A stretch of DNA of 64,000 nt from an uncultured Schaedlerella sp. (lineage in GTDB: Bacteria > Bacillota > Clostridia > Lachnospirales > Lachnospiraceae), in contig CAKSAJ010000006.1 in the NCBI GenBank assembly GCA_934435195.1, positions 50,660 through 114,659 of the forward strand. The letters are read 5' to 3'. Position 1 is the first letter of the stretch, and each line of letters starts with the position of its first letter. Made by a program: the position numbers and the translations under genes. Shown here piece after piece: positions 34,631-42,960 of this stretch. The notes under the pieces are model-generated. The model did not search any database and was not told the DNA's origin. It saw only the letters and a program-made list of their open reading frames with translations.

Positions 34631-34709
34631 TAAAATATTGCTTCACAAGAAGATGTAACAAAAAGCTGCTTCATAAGAAGAAATAACAAAATGTTGCTTC
34701 ATAGTAAGG
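34610..34709 (+). repeat. Imperfect 28-29-bp tandem repeat at the 3' end of the lspA-like gene
   Basis: TTGCTTCATAA-AAGAAATAA-type units start at 34610, 34638, 34667 and 34694 (about 3.5 copies). The first unit encodes the last residues (LLHKKK) and stop of the gene; later units are noncoding. Confidence 0.7.
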
Positions 34710-34772
34710 TTCACAGGAAAAGAAGATAGAATGAAGCAGACGAATACTTAACAGAAACAGAGGAATAAATAG

Positions 34773-35609
34773 ATGATACAGGATATCGCACCACATCAGT
34801 ACAATAATGCATATAAACCGGTGCCGCCAAAGAAAGACAGCTTTGCTCTTTATTATGAAAAGAGAACGTGTCTGATGAAAAAAAGCGAAGAGGGGATGAC
34901 ATTTCCGACATTTGCAGATTTAGAACGGTTGAACGAAGACATTTACGAGAATTACACATATTTATTTTCCATTGATGATAAGCCTTTTTATCTTGTAAAT
35001 GATATCAATCGTGAGAGGATATCTGCTTATACTATGGAGAATACGGAAGTATTTCGGACGATACAGCCAAGATATCTGGCATTTGCCGGAATCACAGGAT
35101 ATCAGCTGTATTCCTGGTATCAAAGCCACAAATTTTGTGGAAGATGCGGATCTCCGACTAAAAAAGACGAGAAAGAGCGCATGCTTTATTGTGAAAAATG
35201 TGGTTCTATGGAATTTCCAAAAATTTGTCCGGCAACGATTATTGCTGTACGAGACGGGAATCGTCTTCTCCTTTCAAAGTATGCAGGAAGAGCTTACAAA
35301 AAGTATGCCCTGCTTGCAGGATACACAGAGATTGGCGAGACAATAGAAGAAACGGTGAAGCGTGAGGTTATGGAAGAAGTTGGCTTGAAAGTAAAGAATA
35401 TTCAATACTATAAAAGCCAGCCGTGGTCATTTTCAGATACATTATTGATGGGATTTTATTGCGATCTTGACGGGGAAGACAAGATTACATTAGATCAGGA
35501 TGAGCTTGCTCTGGCAGAATGGTTTGAGCGAGAAGATTTACCGGAGGTAACATCAGATGAAAGCTTAACAAATGAGATGATACAGATGTTTAAGCGAGGG
35601 GAAATATAA
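34773..35609 (+). CDS. nudC: NAD+/NADH diphosphatase NudC
   Basis: The protein has an N-terminal domain, then a four-Cys zinc site (CGRCGSP ... CEKCGS), then the Nudix box GX5EX7REVMEEVGL at about residues 180-202 and the NudC motif SQPWSFSDTLLMGF. The family hydrolyses NADH and NAD-capped RNA. Length (278 residues) is normal. GAGG precedes the ATG. Confidence 0.93.
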   Translation: MIQDIAPHQYNNAYKPVPPKKDSFALYYEKRTCLMKKSEEGMTFPTFADLERLNEDIYENYTYLFSIDDKPFYLVNDINRERISAYTMENTEVFRTIQPRYLAFAGITGYQLYSWYQSHKFCGRCGSPTKKDEKERMLYCEKCGSMEFPKICPATIIAVRDGNRLLLSKYAGRAYKKYALLAGYTEIGETIEETVKREVMEEVGLKVKNIQYYKSQPWSFSDTLLMGFYCDLDGEDKITLDQDELALAEWFEREDLPEVTSDESLTNEMIQMFKRGEI

Positions 35610-35649
35610 TTTATATTGCCTGAGATTCTGAAAATACTATAAAGTATAA

Positions 35650-35706
35650 AAAGAAGAGCATTTGCGGATTATAATTGATATGATTTGCAAATGATCTTCT
35701 TTTTTT
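35650..35706 (+). terminator. Terminator of nudC
   Basis: AAGAAGA.CATTTGC pairs with GCAAATG.TCTTCTT around a 20-base loop and ends in seven T. Confidence 0.75.
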
Positions 35707-35710
35707 CAGG

Positions 35711-35896
35711 AATTCAAGTCGAGCAGCCGCGAGACTTGGCGCGTGATTCGGGTCAGCGTAAGCTGACACATTCTTTACAGAATCACTGCGCATCCTCGCG
35801 GAGCGTTTATCTCAGTCGGAGATTGGACTCCCACTGAGACAAATTTGCTGTTACTCACCACCTGAAAGAGGTGGGAGTCTTCTCGACTGAGATAAA
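35711..35896. repeat. Modular repeat, family A, full copy
   Basis: The ends are AATTCAAGTCGAGCAG and CTCGACTGAGATAAA. Inside is a 110-base block (CGCGAGACTTGGCGCG ... GCGTTTATCTCAGTC) with GTCAGCGTAAGCTGAC and GATTC...GAATC hairpins, then a CACCTGAAAGAGGTGG hairpin. A shorter copy with the first block is at 52072, and one with the second block at 50856. Confidence 0.85.
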
Positions 35897-35922
35897 AATA
35901 GATGTAAGGTAGGGATTACACA

Positions 35923-36786
35923 ATGAAAAGTAACTGGAATATAAAAAAATTTGCATATGATATTTTTATAGATATCGTGGGAGGTGTTTTGATCGGTCTT
36001 GGAATTTACAATTTTGCTGCAAATGCAGAATTTCCATTGGCCGGAGTATCAGGACTTGCGTTGATTTTATATCGGTTGTTCAATATTCCAATCGGATGGG
36101 GAACAATTGCATTAAATATACCGATTGTAATTATATGTTTTAAGACATTGGGAAAAGAGTTTTTTGCACGTTCCATACGCTCGCTCATTATTTCGTCTTT
36201 GATCACAGACTATGTCGTTACATTGTTGCCGGTATATTCCGGCGACCGTATGCTTGCCGCATTATGCACCGGCATTTTTTCCGGACTTGGATACGCATTG
36301 ATATTTATGAATCATTCCTCAACAGCCGGAATGGATTTCGTATGTGTGGCAATCCACTCGAAACACCCACATATTTCATTGGGTAAAATTGTATTCGCAA
36401 TCGACTGTGCGGTTGTATTATTAGGCGGAGCAATATTTAAAGACGTAGACGCCACGATTTACGGTTTGATCATTTCCTATTTTCTGACAGTTGTAATTGA
36501 TAAGATCACATATGGCATCAATTCGGGTAAGATTGCATTGATCGTGACGGATGAAGGGCAAAAAGTAGCAAATATGATAGACGAACATGTAGGGCGAGGC
36601 TCAACAATTTTAAGAGGATGCGGAAGTTATACAGGCGTTGAGAAAGATATTGTAATGTGTGCAAGTAATAATAAGGAAATGTATGCGATTCGCGAAATGG
36701 CCAGAAAGGCTGACGAGAAAGCATTTGTGATTATAATGGAGTCAAATGAAGTGCTTGGAGAAGGATTCGGAGAAGAAATTCAGTAG
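35923..36786 (+). CDS. YitT family membrane protein (DUF161 + DUF2179)
   Basis: Five to six membrane helices (about residues 10-200) carry YitT stretches (AGVSGLALILYRLFNIPIG, NHSSTAGMDFV). They are followed by a cytoplasmic DUF2179 domain (IDEHVGRGSTILRGCGSYTG, REMARKADEKAFVIIMESNEVLGEGF). The transport role is not established. It is convergent with pyrC, with the GC-rich palindrome between them. Confidence 0.92.
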   Translation: MKSNWNIKKFAYDIFIDIVGGVLIGLGIYNFAANAEFPLAGVSGLALILYRLFNIPIGWGTIALNIPIVIICFKTLGKEFFARSIRSLIISSLITDYVVTLLPVYSGDRMLAALCTGIFSGLGYALIFMNHSSTAGMDFVCVAIHSKHPHISLGKIVFAIDCAVVLLGGAIFKDVDATIYGLIISYFLTVVIDKITYGINSGKIALIVTDEGQKVANMIDEHVGRGSTILRGCGSYTGVEKDIVMCASNNKEMYAIREMARKADEKAFVIIMESNEVLGEGFGEEIQ

Positions 36787-36805
36787 AACAGAAGTGCCGG
36801 TGGGG

Positions 36806-36879
36806 GGTGCCGGTGGGGACGGGGTTTATGGCTCTTTTTCCTGTGAAAAAGAGCCATAAACCCCGTCCCCACCGGCACC
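36806..36879. repeat. GC-rich palindrome, family D copy 2, perfect 35-bp stem
   Basis: Bases 36806-36840 and 36845-36879 are exact reverse complements with loop CTGT. The arm reads from GGTGCCGGTGGGGACGGGG to GCTCTTTTTC. A GTGCCGGTGGGG fragment precedes it in tandem. Placement between convergent genes fits a two-way terminator. Confidence 0.92.
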
Positions 36880-36897
36880 TCGTCAACTTTCACCTAT

Positions 36898-38160
36898 CTA
36901 ATCTTGGTAAACTATCTTTCCACGGCAGATGGTGTATTTGATTTTTCCGTATAATTCTTTTCCTGTGAATGGGCTGTTGGATGATTTGGATGCGTATTCT
37001 GTCGGTATCCATGTTTCATCTGGATTGAAAAGTACAAAATCGGCAGCAGCACCTTCTTCAATCGTGCCGTAAGGCAGATGATAAAGTCTGGCCGGATTGA
37101 TCGTCATTTTCTCTAATAATTCCATCATAGTCAAGTGTCCCGGACGGACAAGTGATGTAATGCCAAGTGAAAGGGATGTTTCCAGCCCGATGATTCCGCT
37201 AGGAGCTTCTGTCAATGGTTTTGCTTTTTCTTCGGCACTGTGAGGTGCATGGTCTGTTGCGATTAAATCAATCGTTCCGTCTTTTAAACCTTCAATGATT
37301 GCCAGACGGTCTGCTTCAGTACGAAGCGGTGGATTCATTTTTGCAAGCGTTCCATGCTCTAATAACGCCTCATCGGTCAATGTGAAATGATGCGGTGTAG
37401 CTTCGGCGTGAAGTTTTGCACCTTGCGCTTTGAACATGCGAACCAGTTCAACGGAACGTCCGGAGCTGATGTGTTGGATAACAACGTCTGCGCCGGAGCG
37501 AAGAGCAAGCATACAATCGCGGGCAACCAAAGATTCTTCAGCAATAGAAGGAGAGCCATATACGCCCAGTTTTTCAGATACATCACCATGATTGATTCCG
37601 TTGTTCGTAATAAATGCCGGGTCTTCTTCGTGAAGGCTTACTGGAACATTCAAAGCGGCAGCTTCTTCCATAGCTTTATAGCAGAACGCAGCATTTTTTA
37701 AAGGAATACCATCATCGGTAAATCCACATGCTCCGGCCTCTTTTAACGCCTTCATATCAGTCAGGGTTTCACCCTTTAGAGAATGTGAAATAGAAGCAGC
37801 CTGATAAATACGAATATCTTCAGCCTTGGCACGCTGTAAAATGTCCTCAAGTACAGGAACATTATCTACAGTCGGAGAAGTATTTGCCATGCAGATAACA
37901 GTTGTAACTCCTCCATGTGCAGCAGAAAGCGAACCGGTATGGATATCTTCTTTATAAGTAAATCCAGGGTCGCGGAAATGAATGTGAGTATCGATCAGAC
38001 CTGGAGCAATGACCAGTCCGGAAGCATCAATGACCTCTTCTGATTCCGATGGAGTGATCGACTCAGCAATTTTAATAATCTTATCATCTTCAATAAGAAT
38101 GTCACCAGAAATAATTGTTTGTGTGGCAGGATTCATAATCGTACCATTTTTAATAATCAT
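36898..38160 (-). CDS. pyrC: Dihydroorotase
   Basis: The 420-residue class I enzyme catalyses ring closure in pyrimidine synthesis. The metal site HIHFRDPG, the carboxylated-lysine region GEVS-type segments, the histidine in HEEDP, IQHIS, HAEATPHH and the catalytic Asp in IATDHAPHS are present. AAGGAGG precedes the ATG. It stands alone, without other pyr genes nearby. Confidence 0.94.
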   Translation of the reverse strand: MIIKNGTIMNPATQTIISGDILIEDDKIIKIAESITPSESEEVIDASGLVIAPGLIDTHIHFRDPGFTYKEDIHTGSLSAAHGGVTTVICMANTSPTVDNVPVLEDILQRAKAEDIRIYQAASISHSLKGETLTDMKALKEAGACGFTDDGIPLKNAAFCYKAMEEAAALNVPVSLHEEDPAFITNNGINHGDVSEKLGVYGSPSIAEESLVARDCMLALRSGADVVIQHISSGRSVELVRMFKAQGAKLHAEATPHHFTLTDEALLEHGTLAKMNPPLRTEADRLAIIEGLKDGTIDLIATDHAPHSAEEKAKPLTEAPSGIIGLETSLSLGITSLVRPGHLTMMELLEKMTINPARLYHLPYGTIEEGAAADFVLFNPDETWIPTEYASKSSNSPFTGKELYGKIKYTICRGKIVYQD

Positions 38161-38179
38161 GAGAAAAACCTCCTTAAAA

Positions 38180-38246
38180 TTTATTATATCGCGAACCCGC
38201 GTTTACGCGCTCTATCATTTGCTTCGCAGACTGTTCGCTCATTATA
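38180..38246. repeat. Short palindromic element between pyrC and the HAD gene
   Basis: TTATAT.GCGAAC pairs with GTTCGC..ATATAA and encloses a GCG/CGC hairpin. It covers the upstream region of pyrC and the 3' side of the HAD gene. Confidence 0.55.
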
Positions 38247-38266
38247 TAATGTGAATATCTCTTTTA

Positions 38267-39076
38267 TTATCTCATAAATGTGTTGATAACATGAAGAATT
38301 CCGTCGTCATCATTCGAATGAGTAATAAAATCCGCATGCTCCTTTACAATTGGCTGAGCATTTTCCATAGCAACACCAAGTCCGGCGTATTCAATCATAG
38401 AAACATCGTTAAAGCCGTCACCACAGCATATCATAGAGTTGGCGGTCAGACCGATACTGTTGAGCAATTTCTGCAGAGAGTTTGCCTTGTCAATTTTCTG
38501 TGGCATAATCTCTAAGAAAAATGGTTCCGAACGGTAAATGTTTAAAAGTGAATGGAATTTACGCTTTAATTCCGGCATTAATTTCTCCAAAACAGCCGGT
38601 TCACCCGGAATCAGCATCTTGTTCACTGGGAAATCCAAATATTCAACAAAGTTGTCGACCTCTTTCACGGGCATTTTATTGATAAACATTTCTTTTTCTG
38701 TATATTCATTAACCTTAATTCCGGAAATGACACAATCATTTTCATAAGAAATAATATCCAGACCGGGATAATTTTTGGTATATTCAAAAATCGGTGCAAT
38801 AACTTCACGAGGCAGAGTTTTATTATAGACCGGTCTATTTGTTGCACAGTCGATAATAAGTGCACCGTTAAAAGAAAGAATATAGCTTCCAAAACGGTCA
38901 AGTTCTAATTCTTTTGCAAGTGGTACAACACCACATGTCGGACGTCCACTGGCAAGAACCACCTTTTTTCCTGCTTCCTGAATTTCTATAAGAGCCTGCT
39001 TTGTGGCAGGGGTGATTTCTTTCCTTGAATTTGTGAGGGTTCCGTCCAAGTCAAGGACAAGCATTTCATACTTCAT
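38267..39076 (-). CDS. Cof-type HAD-IIB phosphatase
   Basis: Motif I is LDLDGTLTNS, motif II lies in VLASGRPT, the lysine is in KIDKANSLQKLL and motif III is CGDGFNDVSMIEYAG. The C2B cap lies between. It is likely a sugar-phosphate or other small phosphate-ester hydrolase; the substrate cannot be told. ATG 39076 is six bases after AGGAG; a TTG two codons upstream is rejected. Confidence 0.92.
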   Translation of the reverse strand: MKYEMLVLDLDGTLTNSRKEITPATKQALIEIQEAGKKVVLASGRPTCGVVPLAKELELDRFGSYILSFNGALIIDCATNRPVYNKTLPREVIAPIFEYTKNYPGLDIISYENDCVISGIKVNEYTEKEMFINKMPVKEVDNFVEYLDFPVNKMLIPGEPAVLEKLMPELKRKFHSLLNIYRSEPFFLEIMPQKIDKANSLQKLLNSIGLTANSMICCGDGFNDVSMIEYAGLGVAMENAQPIVKEHADFITHSNDDDGILHVINTFMR

Positions 39077-39223
39077 AAACAACTCCTAAATTAAAATTGA
39101 TAGTACACGTATTTCGTGAATATTTACAGTATAAATTCTTTGAAAAATCTTGTCAATTGAATAGGAAAAATAGGTTGGCTCTTGGGCAACAAAAATATTT
39201 CTTGAAAAATTTTAAAAAAGTAC

Positions 39224-39252
39224 TTGCTTTTTCTCTCAGAGTCTGTTATATT
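39224..39252 (+). promoter_or_regulatory. Promoter of the tRNA-Gln gene
   Basis: TTGCTT (39224-39229) and TATATT (39247-39252) are 17 bases apart, about 40 bases before the tRNA. Confidence 0.55.
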
Positions 39253-39292
39253 AATGGAGTTGCAGCTGATAAGCAACAAACTTAATAACTGA

Positions 39293-39364
39293 TGCGGAAT
39301 GGTGTAATTGGCAGCACAGCAGACTCTGACTCTGTTAGTAGGGGTTCAAGTCCCTTTTCCGTAG
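39293..39364 (+). tRNA. tRNA-Gln (anticodon CUG)
   Basis: Acceptor strands TGCGGAA and TTCCGTA pair (one G-U). The D arm holds GGTGTAATTGGCAGCAC, the anticodon loop is CTCTGAC (CUG) on a CAGA/TCTG-type stem, and the T arm is AGGGGTTCAAGTCCCTT. The 3' CCA is not encoded (the gene is followed by CTA). Confidence 0.9.
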
Positions 39365-39387
39365 CTATGGTGTGTTACTGCACGGCA

Positions 39388-39446
39388 GGCATTAACCAAA
39401 CATGAATATTACGAGAGTATATTTGTGTGGGTTAATGTCTTTTTTG
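39388..39446 (+). terminator. Terminator after tRNA-Gln
   Basis: GGCATTAACC pairs with GGGTTAATGTC around a long loop and is followed by six T. Confidence 0.7.
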
Positions 39447-39597
39447 TTTGTTATCAACATTAAAATTAAAAAATCTCTTATCAATTATCAATAATAAAAA
39501 CACTCTTTGGTAATTAATAAAAAAAGACAATTCTCTCAAAATAATATAGAACGTGATATTTATGGATCTTAAAAAAGAACAAAAGGAGAGAAATGTC

Positions 39598-41775
39598 ATG
39601 AAAGACAAAATTTTTGGTGTCCTGCAGAGAGTAGGACGAAGCTTTATGCTTCCAATCGCGATTCTTCCGGTAGCAGGTTTGTTGCTTGGACTTGGAAGCT
39701 CATTTACAAATGAAACAACAATCGCAACATACCATCTTCAAAAAGTATTGGGAGACGGAACTGTGCTCCATGCTTTGCTGACAATTATGAATAAAGTCGG
39801 CAGTGCGATTTTTGATAACCTGCCACTGATCTTTGCGGTAGGTGTTGCAATTGGTATGGCAAAGAAAGAAAAGGAAGTTGCAGCGTTATCTTCTATGATC
39901 GCATTCTTTGTTATGCATGTATCCATTAGTGCGATGCTTTCAATTAATGGAGAGATTCTTGCAGACGGTTCGATTGCGAAAGATGTGCTGGAAGGAACAG
40001 TTGCATCAGTTTGTGGAATCCAGAGCCTGCAAATGGGTGTGTTTGGAGGAATTATTGTAGGTCTTGGTGTTGCGGCACTTCATAATCGATTCCATAAAAT
40101 CGTATTGCCAAATGCATTATCATTTTTCGGCGGTTCAAGATTTGTGCCGATCATTTCTACAATTGTTTATATGTTTGTCGGAATATTGATGTATTTTGTA
40201 TGGCCGGCAGTTCAGAATGGTATTTATGCACTGGGAGGACTTGTAACAGGAACAGGATATTTCGGAACACTGATTTTCGGTATTATTAAGAGAGCTTTGA
40301 TTCCGTTTGGACTGCACCATGTGTTCTATATGCCATTTTGGCAGACTGCAGTTGGTGGAACAATGGAAGTTGCAGGACAGATGGTTCAGGGAGGACAGAA
40401 TATCTTCTTTGCACAGCTTGCAGATTCCGCTAATATCACACATTTTAGTGCCGATGCTACAAGATATTTCTCAGGAGAATTCATTTTCATGATCTTCGGA
40501 CTTCCGGGAGCAGCACTCGCTATGTATCGCTGTGCAAAACCGGAAAAGAAGAAACAGGCAGGCGGACTTTTATTATCTGCAGCACTTGCAAGTATGCTGA
40601 CAGGTATTACAGAGCCAATTGAATTTTCTTTCTTATTTGTAGCTCCAATGTTATTTGCAGTACAGGTTGTATTGGCCGGAGCCGCTTATATGATCGCACA
40701 TATGTTAAATATTGCGGTAGGTCTGACATTCTCAGGCGGATTTCTTGATTTGTTCCTGTTTGGTATTTTACAGGGAAATGCAAAGACAAGCTGGGTAAGA
40801 ATCATTCCGGTTGGTATTATTTACTTCATCTTATATTATGTGATCTTCACATTTTTAATTAAAAAATTCGATCTGAAGACTCCGGGACGTGAGGACGATG
40901 ATGTAGAAACAAAATTATATACAAAGGCCGATGTAAATGCCAGAAAAGAAGGTCAGAAAACTTCTGAGACAGGCTCAAAGGATGCCATCAGTGAGATGAT
41001 CACAGAAGGTCTTGGCGGCAAGAAAAATATCAGTGATGTTGACTGTTGTGCAACAAGACTTCGTATTACAGTATACGATACTGAACGTGTAAATGATGAA
41101 ATTTTGAAACAGACAGGTTCCAGAGGAATTGTGAAAAAAGGACAGGGAGTTCAGATTATTTACGGACCACATGTAACAGTGATCAAATCAAATCTGGAAG
41201 ATTATCTGGAAACAGCACCTGACACATATGCAGAAACAACAGTTCTGGAAAATACAGAAACTAAAACAGAAGAAACAACAGTTTCAGAAAATGCGGAAAA
41301 TGAAACAAAAGCAAAAAGCACAATCATCATTTCCAGCCCTATCACAGGAAATGCAGCAGATCTTTCAGCAGTACCTGATGAAGCATTTGCAGGACGTATG
41401 ATGGGAGATGGAGCAGCAGTTACTCCAACAGATGCAATCATTACAGCACCGGAAGATGGAGAAGTAGCATTTGTATTTGATACAAAACACGCAATTGGAT
41501 TTGAGACAGAAAGCGGTGTTGAACTTTTGATCCATGTAGGAGTTGATACAGTATCACTCAATGGAGAAGGTTTTGAGGTGTTTGTAGAAAATGGTCAGAA
41601 GGTGAAAAAGGGAGAACCAATGATGAAAATCAATATCCCATATCTGACTGAGCATGCCCCATCTTTATGCTCACCGGTATTATGCACAGATTTAGATGAC
41701 AATCAGAAAATCCGTTTACTCGCAAAAGGCGAGATCAAAGCAGGAGAGCCGCTGTTTGCAATAGATGTATATTAG
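39598..41775 (+). CDS. ptsG: PTS glucose/maltose/N-acetylglucosamine-family EIICBA
   Basis: The single 725-residue chain has three domains. EIIC is the membrane part (about 1-420), with GLHHVFYMPFW and GITEPIEFSFLF. EIIB carries the phospho-cysteine Cys484 in CCATRLR. EIIA of the glucose type carries His646 in LLIHVGVDTVSL. A Thr/Glu-rich linker joins B and A. ATG 39598 follows GGAGAG by 8 bases; an upstream in-frame ATG is rejected. The sugar is probably glucose or a related hexose. The antiterminator gene downstream is likely its regulator. Confidence 0.92.
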   Translation: MKDKIFGVLQRVGRSFMLPIAILPVAGLLLGLGSSFTNETTIATYHLQKVLGDGTVLHALLTIMNKVGSAIFDNLPLIFAVGVAIGMAKKEKEVAALSSMIAFFVMHVSISAMLSINGEILADGSIAKDVLEGTVASVCGIQSLQMGVFGGIIVGLGVAALHNRFHKIVLPNALSFFGGSRFVPIISTIVYMFVGILMYFVWPAVQNGIYALGGLVTGTGYFGTLIFGIIKRALIPFGLHHVFYMPFWQTAVGGTMEVAGQMVQGGQNIFFAQLADSANITHFSADATRYFSGEFIFMIFGLPGAALAMYRCAKPEKKKQAGGLLLSAALASMLTGITEPIEFSFLFVAPMLFAVQVVLAGAAYMIAHMLNIAVGLTFSGGFLDLFLFGILQGNAKTSWVRIIPVGIIYFILYYVIFTFLIKKFDLKTPGREDDDVETKLYTKADVNARKEGQKTSETGSKDAISEMITEGLGGKKNISDVDCCATRLRITVYDTERVNDEILKQTGSRGIVKKGQGVQIIYGPHVTVIKSNLEDYLETAPDTYAETTVLENTETKTEETTVSENAENETKAKSTIIISSPITGNAADLSAVPDEAFAGRMMGDGAAVTPTDAIITAPEDGEVAFVFDTKHAIGFETESGVELLIHVGVDTVSLNGEGFEVFVENGQKVKKGEPMMKINIPYLTEHAPSLCSPVLCTDLDDNQKIRLLAKGEIKAGEPLFAIDVY

Positions 41776-41829
41776 GCGATTAAAATGACGAGATGTGTTG
41801 CTGTTTACAAGTACTTATGAACAGCTGAC
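41775..41829. mobile_element. Diverged half copy of the miniature element
   Basis: From GGCGAT to GAACAGCTGAC the sequence parallels the right half of the 142-bp element at 17380-17521 (GGCGAGATGCGTTGCTGGTC against GACGAGATGTGTTGCTGTTT, then GTACT.TGAACAG). It starts exactly at the last base of the ptsG stop codon. No left half is seen. Confidence 0.55.
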
Positions 41830-41840
41830 AATAAACTATC

Positions 41841-41879
41841 TACCTCGGCCAAATTAGGTCGAGGTACTTTACATTTTGG
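41841..41879 (+). terminator. Hairpin after ptsG
   Basis: TACCTCG.CC pairs with GG.CGAGGTA, followed by a broken T-rich stretch. It is a probable terminator or attenuator before the antiterminator gene. Confidence 0.5.
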
Positions 41880-41940
41880 CTAGATTTTGTTACGCTGTTT
41901 TTAGTTGTTAGGAAATGAAATGGTCAGGGGGAATATTTAT

Positions 41941-42777
41941 ATGTATCGGGTGAGTAAAGTACTCAATAACAATGGTGTTATCGCAATAGAGATGGAAGAA
42001 AATCAAGAGTATGTTTTGCTTGGAAAAGGAATTGGATTCGGAAAGAAAGTCAGTCAACGATTTGAAGCACCTTCTGACTGTACAAGATATTCATTAAAAA
42101 ATGATACAGAACGAGGCAGTGCGGCATCGCTTGTTAAAAGTGTAGACCCTGTATTTTTGGAAATCGCAAATGAAGTGCTCAGAGAAGCAGAGCGTACTTT
42201 TGGGAATATTGACAAGAGAATCCTATTTCCTCTGGCGGACCATATTTCCTTCGCCGTTGCACGAATGAAAAATGGAGAGCAGATCAGTAATCCCTTGACA
42301 GGTGATATACATGCTCTATTTTATAAGGAATTTCAGGTTGCATCTGTATTGAAGAAGATTTTATCAGACAGAATGCAGGTAGAGATTGGAGACGATGAGA
42401 TTGGGTACGTAGCCTTGCATGTCCATTCTGCGATAGAAGATGAAAAAGTATCGGTGGCAATGCAGATGGCACGGACTGTTCGTGAATGTGTAAGCATTAT
42501 AGAGGCAGAAACGGGCAAAAAAATTGATGTTATGACGTTGGATTATAATCGTTTGATGAACCATGTGAAATATATGGCAGCAAGACTTTTGCGCGGGGAA
42601 GAACTTAAGATTAATATCAATGATTATATAGAAATAAAATTCCCAAAAGCATTTGCAATCGCGACAACAGTCTGCGACCATTTGGGTGAGAATATCGGCG
42701 TTCAGCCGGGGGAACGAGAAATCGGATATCTGGCAATGCATATTGAGAGGGTATACAACGCAGGTGAAAATAACTAA
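41941..42777 (+). CDS. BglG/LicT/GlcT-family transcription antiterminator
   Basis: An N-terminal CAT RNA-binding domain (YRVSKVLNNNGVIAIE ... LLGKGIGFGKK) is followed by two PRD domains (about 70-170 and 175-278) with conserved histidines in LADHISFAV, GYVALHVHS, NHVKYMA and YLAMHIERV. PTS-dependent phosphorylation of these histidines controls RNA binding. ATG 41941 follows GGGGGA; an in-frame start at 41905 is less likely. The upstream neighbour ptsG is the probable target, although I see no clear RAT sequence in its leader. Confidence 0.92.
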   Translation: MYRVSKVLNNNGVIAIEMEENQEYVLLGKGIGFGKKVSQRFEAPSDCTRYSLKNDTERGSAASLVKSVDPVFLEIANEVLREAERTFGNIDKRILFPLADHISFAVARMKNGEQISNPLTGDIHALFYKEFQVASVLKKILSDRMQVEIGDDEIGYVALHVHSAIEDEKVSVAMQMARTVRECVSIIEAETGKKIDVMTLDYNRLMNHVKYMAARLLRGEELKININDYIEIKFPKAFAIATTVCDHLGENIGVQPGEREIGYLAMHIERVYNAGENN

Positions 42778-42794
42778 AAATCCTCGCTTATTAA

Positions 42795-42823
42795 TTGACA
42801 ATATATGCAAAATGTGATAATCT
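42795..42823 (+). promoter_or_regulatory. Promoter ahead of the molybdenum cofactor genes
   Basis: TTGACA (42795-42800) is followed by TAATCT (42818-42823) at 17 bases, or by an extended TGTGATAAT at 15. Either places the start just before the hairpin at 42845. Confidence 0.5.
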
Positions 42824-42844
42824 GAAAAAAGATTAGAGAAGCAA

Positions 42845-42892
42845 AAAAAGAGTTTGGCAACCTTTCCTGAAAAGGCTGACAAGCTCTTTTTT
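42845..42892 (+). terminator. Terminator/attenuator hairpin before the molybdopterin genes
   Basis: AAAAAGAG.TTG..A.CCTTT pairs with AAAGG..G.CAA.CTCTTTTTT. The strong T-run sits between a promoter and the gene at 42961. It may end the antiterminator transcript or attenuate the downstream operon. Confidence 0.65.
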
Positions 42893-42960
42893 GAAATTAA
42901 TTTTTTTTACTATGCGATTAGTAAAAAAATAACAAACGACATATTAAAAGGGGAAAGATT

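Noticed and set aside
39440..39597. A RAT antiterminator site in the ptsG leader
   Set aside because: The region is AT-rich with no convincing paired RAT and terminator structure, so regulation by the adjacent antiterminator is only inferred from gene order.
42845..42892. Molybdenum-cofactor riboswitch
   Set aside because: The leader is a simple hairpin of under 50 bases and lacks the multi-stem layout and length of that riboswitch.
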